Assembly (NCBI GenBank): GCA_009760855.2
Contig: WPIO01000001.1
Span: forward strand, 22,926,001-22,990,000
DNA length: 64,000 nt
Origin: Cristatella mucedo
Lineage: Eukaryota; Bryozoa; Phylactolaemata; Cristatellidae
Direction of reading: 5' to 3'
The position numbers and the translations under genes were made by a program. Shown piece by piece: positions 60,119 through 64,000 of this stretch. Positions within the stretch are counted from its first letter, which is position 1. The number at the start of each line of letters is the position of its first letter. Under the pieces are notes generated by a model that saw only the letters and a program-made list of their open reading frames with translations, was not told where the DNA came from and ran no database searches.

Positions 60119-61044
60119 AGCACATTTACTCCACAGTCAAGCCGACCTACTTTAAACATTGCCGAAATCAAGTTTTGACTAGGCTAGTAGGATGCAAAAC
60201 TAGGTCACGATTTTGTGAAACCTTTTCAGCGAACTTCCTTTTCTATATGCAGGACTTCTAGCCATTGTCCTTAAAACTCCAAAATTGGCGTTTGAGTCAA
60301 TAGCTCGTCCGGTCTTCCGTCAAAGGCGTGGGAGCCACGTGACACCACTCCAGTCTGAGCTTCCCTGGCATCCTTGTAGCCTCAAATCAATTTAGTATTA
60401 TTTCTAGGTCACTTGAATCGCTAGTGCCAGATTAGCAAAGCGACCATACTGCTCTTCTGCCATACTCGTGTGCAGCACTCGCTTCTCAGCATCTAGTTAC
60501 ATCACCATCCATTGCACTGAAATGAAATCTTCTGATAGAGACTTCAGTAAGTACGCACCAAAAACTGGCGTTCGCTTCTTGCTTCTGTCGCTACTTGTGA
60601 TGACTTTGTATCATTTAAGTGTCCGCTGAAGAGGCATTGATCTCGATCAGCTTCCCTGGTACGCGTTTTAAGTATTTTTTCCGAGCTAATCTGTGATACG
60701 ATTCAATGTATGCTGCTGGCCAGAGGTCCTGAAATCCGGTGGCCCTTCTTGTTAGATTTAACGTAATACGCGATACTTGCTTTGAATGCTCGGTGAAACG
60801 CAATTTCTTGCTTACAAACAATTCTTGACTATTGATTCATTGGCAGTTAGTTGTAGAGAACCTGCACACATACTATTTCTATAGGAATAGTATGCAAATA
60901 GAGCTAGTATTTTTAGTATTACTATTACGATACTTAAAATTTAGAGAAATGTTTGAAAATTATGGATGTTGAACTTAAAATAATGTTAGGTTTTTAGTAT
61001 GATAGCTGTGTCTATTTGGTGAACCAATTCCCAATGTTTGAGTT
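60119..61044. other. Non-coding stretch
   Basis: Nothing recognised apart from a small palindrome at 60868-60893 (ATACTATTTCTATAGGAATA). Only short frames. Confidence 0.5.
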
Positions 61045-61352
61045 GTGTAATGTAATGTATCTCCATCTGTAACTCCACAAAGTCATAAAGACCATATGGG
61101 TGTTACACAGGAGAGTTTTATGTAGCTCACACACAGCCTAAGTGGCTTCCGGTACGCATTTGGTAGCCAACAGACTTCGTTTCATGCAACAAAGAGAAAG
61201 TGGGAACCACAGCAGAGTCAGGGGAGCAATTAAGTTAGTGAGTAGCATGGAAGTAGCAGCTCAGGACTGCTGAAAAAGATGAGCCATAGTCGGCAGTAGG
61301 AGAGTAGTTGTAGTTGCGTAAGAATTGTGGAAACAAGTTCCACAGTCTAGTA
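61045..61352 (-). mobile_element. LINE A tail fragment
   Basis: TGTAATGTATCTCCATCTGT, AAGACCATATGGGTGTTACA, then C-terminal sequence in reverse to GGAAACAAGTTCCACAGTCT, where it is truncated. Confidence 0.85.
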
Positions 61353-61765
61353 TGATTGTCTCCGTGTTTCAAGTGTACTTTCGGTTCCTTTGCGCCAGAG
61401 TCTCAGGACACTCCACTGATTGACATAACAACAGTCGCTGACAGGACGACATTTGAAGCATATATTATAAACCTCTCTGGTTTTTTTTAGCCCTGATTAT
61501 GTAACGTTCATGGAAAGAGGCTAGTTCTCATGAGGCACTACACGAATACGCTATTGTCATCCTTGACATAGAGAATGAAAGATGTTTACTTACAGTGAAG
61601 TAGAAACACATTCTCGCATTTCGAAGGACAAAGCCATTAGCTGCACCACTCATTTGGAGCACTTAAGGCACACGGTTCGCGGGCTTGTGACGCATATTTT
61701 TGGTCTCGTGAGTGGAGTCCTAGTCTCCTATCACCAGCAATTGCCTCATTTCAATTATAACAAGG

Positions 61766-63240
61766 ATAGTAGTAATACATTTGATATAGCATCCCTAGAT
61801 AACTCAATCTCTTTCTATGCAGTTTAAATTTGCTGCAAAGGAAGCACGATTGAATGGTTAGTAGTATCATGCTCGATAAACTAAAAGAACAACATGGCTA
61901 GTGGTAACATGCACGGGATCGGCATGCAAGTGCCGTTAGTGGCAGCAAGCAGAATCTCTGCACGTATGAGCACATAAAGGATGAATCACAGGGACCAGCT
62001 AAATGTTGAGATAAATGAATGCGTTTTTAGTTTCATTTTAAAAGTGGACATGTCAGGAGATGTCGTGACACAAGTCGAAAGTAGTTCCAGGCTTTGGAAG
62101 CATACGATCGAAAAGCACAGTCTTCAAAGGATCTGAGAATTGTACTAGGTATGGGTAAACAGTTAGATTCCAAAAAGCGGATGGCACAATGCTTAGCATG
62201 GTGGGGGAGTAGACCTGATTGCCGAGCTGGATTGATCCAGCGGTTAAGGCACTCGCCCCGACTAAGGTCTGGCTGAGGTGGTTGGCTCAAGCCCCAAGGC
62301 TTTTGTGAAAAGCCTGAATAGAAACTAAGTTGTCTTGGGGCTCTATAAAGATGAATTATATTTTTGTATATTTTGATAGGTCGGCGGGAGCAAAAGGATG
62401 AAGGAACGTAAAAGAGAGTGACCAAAAGATTCTTGGACTGGTGGGGCAGTAGATCTGATAGGTAGGCTGGAGCAAAATAATGGAGGGACCTAAAAGTGAG
62501 CGACAAAACTTTGAAGTCGATGCGTTGCTTGACTTCGAGCCAGTGCAGGTCGGAGAGATGTGGTGTAATGCTGCAACTGAGACGCTCATGACAGACTAGC
62601 CTAGCTGCAGAGTCTTGCACTAGCTGTAAGCGCTAGAGTGCACGCTCCCGTAGACCAACAAGCAGTGAGTTACAGAAGTCTGAAGGGATGTCACAAATGC
62701 ATAGACCAATGCAGATGCGGTATCCCTGTCTAAACGAGCCCAAGTTTTTGCAATTTGATGTGGCTGAAAGTAGGCAGACTTGACTGTAGAGCTGATATGA
62801 TCGTTTAATGAGAGGTCACTTTGGAACCTGACACCTAGATTTCGTGCAGATTCAAAAGAAGATATGCAGGAAGAGACGATTTTGATCTTCAGCTGATTAG
62901 TGAATCACACTTGGTTTTCCCATAACTACTAAGTTGATTTTTATCATTATTTAACTTAAGAAATTTCGCGGCCATCCATGTACGTGCTTAAATCATAAAT
63001 ACATGCAGCAAGGGAGTTGAGAGAATTCGACGTAATGGACGGCTGGAAGGGATCAAAGCATAGGTACAACTAAGTGTCGTCTGCATACAAGTGATAGCCT
63101 AGATTGTGCTTATCAATCACATCGGCAAGAGGGAGAGCATAAACGTTAAAAAACAGAGCAGAGCATAGAACCCTGAGGTTTCTCGTATTTCAGAGGTTCT
63201 ACGGATGATCTTTGTTAATTCACATCAATACTCTGGAGTC
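61766..63240 (-). mobile_element. LINE B long fragment split by SINE1
   Basis: The reverse tail (GATATAGCATCCCTAGATAA, diverged) starts it. The C-terminal region is readable as QDSAARLVCHERLSCSITPH and LHWLEVKQRIDFKVLSLTFR. RT remnants run to ~63240, up to the reversed VPQGSVLGP region. A SINE1 sits at 62223-62362. It ends at ~63240, where the next LINE B starts. Confidence 0.82.
62223..62362 (+). repeat. SINE1 copy inside LINE B
   Basis: GCCGAGCTGGATTGATCCAG, CGGTTAAGGCACTCGCCCCG, TGGTTGGCTCAAGCCCCAAG, AATAGAAACTAAGTTGTCTT, GGGGCTCTATAAAGATGAAT. TGAT borders it on both sides (ACCTGAT before, TTTTGATAGG after), a possible short target duplication. Confidence 0.85.
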
Positions 63241-63247
63241 TCCACTG

Positions 63248-64000
63248 TGATAATAATAATAATAATAATGCACTTGATAAAGCGCCCTCAGAAAAACTCA
63301 ATCTCTTTCTAGGCGCTTTACATTTGCTGCAAAGGAAAACGCGATTAAATGGTGAGTAATATCATGCTTGATAAACAAACAACATGAATAACATGGTTAG
63401 GGAAGACATGCACAGGGTCAGCATGCAAATATGGTTAGTGGCAGCATGCACAGTGTCAGCACCCATAAGTACATGAAGGACGAATCAAAGGGACCCACTA
63501 AATACTGTCCTAACTAAGTGTGTTTTTAAGTTCTTTTTAATTTGGTCAATTCAGGGGATGTTGTGACGCAAGTCGGGAGTGAGTTCCTGGCTTTGGGAGT
63601 ATACGAACTAAATGCACGGCCTCCAAAGGATTTGAGGTTTGTACGAGGTATTGGTAAACTGTTGGATTCCAAAAAGCAGGTGGTACGATGTGTTGCCTGG
63701 TGGGGGAGTAGATCTGAGAGATAGGCTGGAGCCACAGAATAAAGTGACCTAAAAGTGAGCGTCAAAACATTGAAGTCAATCCGTTGCTTTATAGGGAGCA
63801 TGTGCTGGTCGGCGAGAAGTGCTATGATGTGGCAACTGTGATGCTCACGACAGACAAGCTTAGCTGCAGAGTTTTGCACCAGCTGGCTGTAAGCGCCAGA
63901 TTGCACATGCCAGTAGGCCAGCAAGCAGTGAGTTGCAGAAGTCAAGACGGGATGTCACAAATACGTGGATCAACTTTGACATGGTATCCTTATCTGAACA
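63248..64000 (-). mobile_element. LINE B fragment, continues past the window
   Basis: (TAA)n, then GATAAAGCGCCCTCAGAAAA and the tail. A C-terminal remnant in reverse reads SLPIPRTNLKSFGGRAFSSY and KLVCREHHSCHIIALLADQH. It closely resembles the copy at 47042-48690. Confidence 0.88.

Overview
The window is animal (metazoan) nuclear DNA: AT-leaning, intron-rich and crowded with retroelement copies. It holds one gene I can name with confidence, INTS7 (Integrator complex subunit 7), on the + strand from 1469 to 27751. Twelve exons chain in frame through GT-AG introns and give 799 codons plus a stop, matching roughly the last four fifths of the family. The first ~200 residues lie upstream of the window. 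The L2-type LINEs, the PAN/apple-type exons and the divergence of INTS7 suggest an invertebrate; I cannot name the species.

Layout. 1-1468: upstream intron with old repeat relics. 1469-27751: INTS7, whose large introns hold nested LINEs, SINEs, a Tc1/mariner relic, a (TC)n microsatellite and a long AT-rich inverted repeat. 27752-36800: non-coding DNA with LINE tails and two (GA)n microsatellites. 36780-38235: broken Ty3/Gypsy pol relic on the - strand, split by a SINE. 40790-46710: diverged tandem satellite of ~168 bp period, split by a near full-length LINE that itself carries a solo LTR and a SINE. 47040-51000: two long LINE copies on the - strand. 51440-56100: a third LINE type, an unexplained frameshifted ORF pair, and a second long LINE A copy. 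57157-58700: probable partial gene for a secreted protein with two PAN/apple-like cysteine modules. 59380-64000: LINE fragments, the last running off the end.

Mobile elements fall into recurring families, named here for convenience. LINE A is an L2-type LINE with an endonuclease/RT protein and a tail ending in (ATTAC)n. LINE B is an L2-type LINE with an AGAGA/TCTCT stem-loop and (ATT)n tail. SINE1 has a class-II-tRNA-like head and a tail nearly the same as LINE B's. SINE2 has a tRNA-like head and a conserved body, with a different end. Nested insertions give a relative order: LINE A copies are hit by LINE B, SINE1, SINE2 and an LTR element; LINE B copies are hit by LINE B and SINE1. No intact mobile-element protein is present. 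The strongest observations are the LINE-split satellite, the SINE1/LINE B shared tail, the solo LTR with a 5-bp target duplication, and a microsatellite that expanded inside a retroelement tail.
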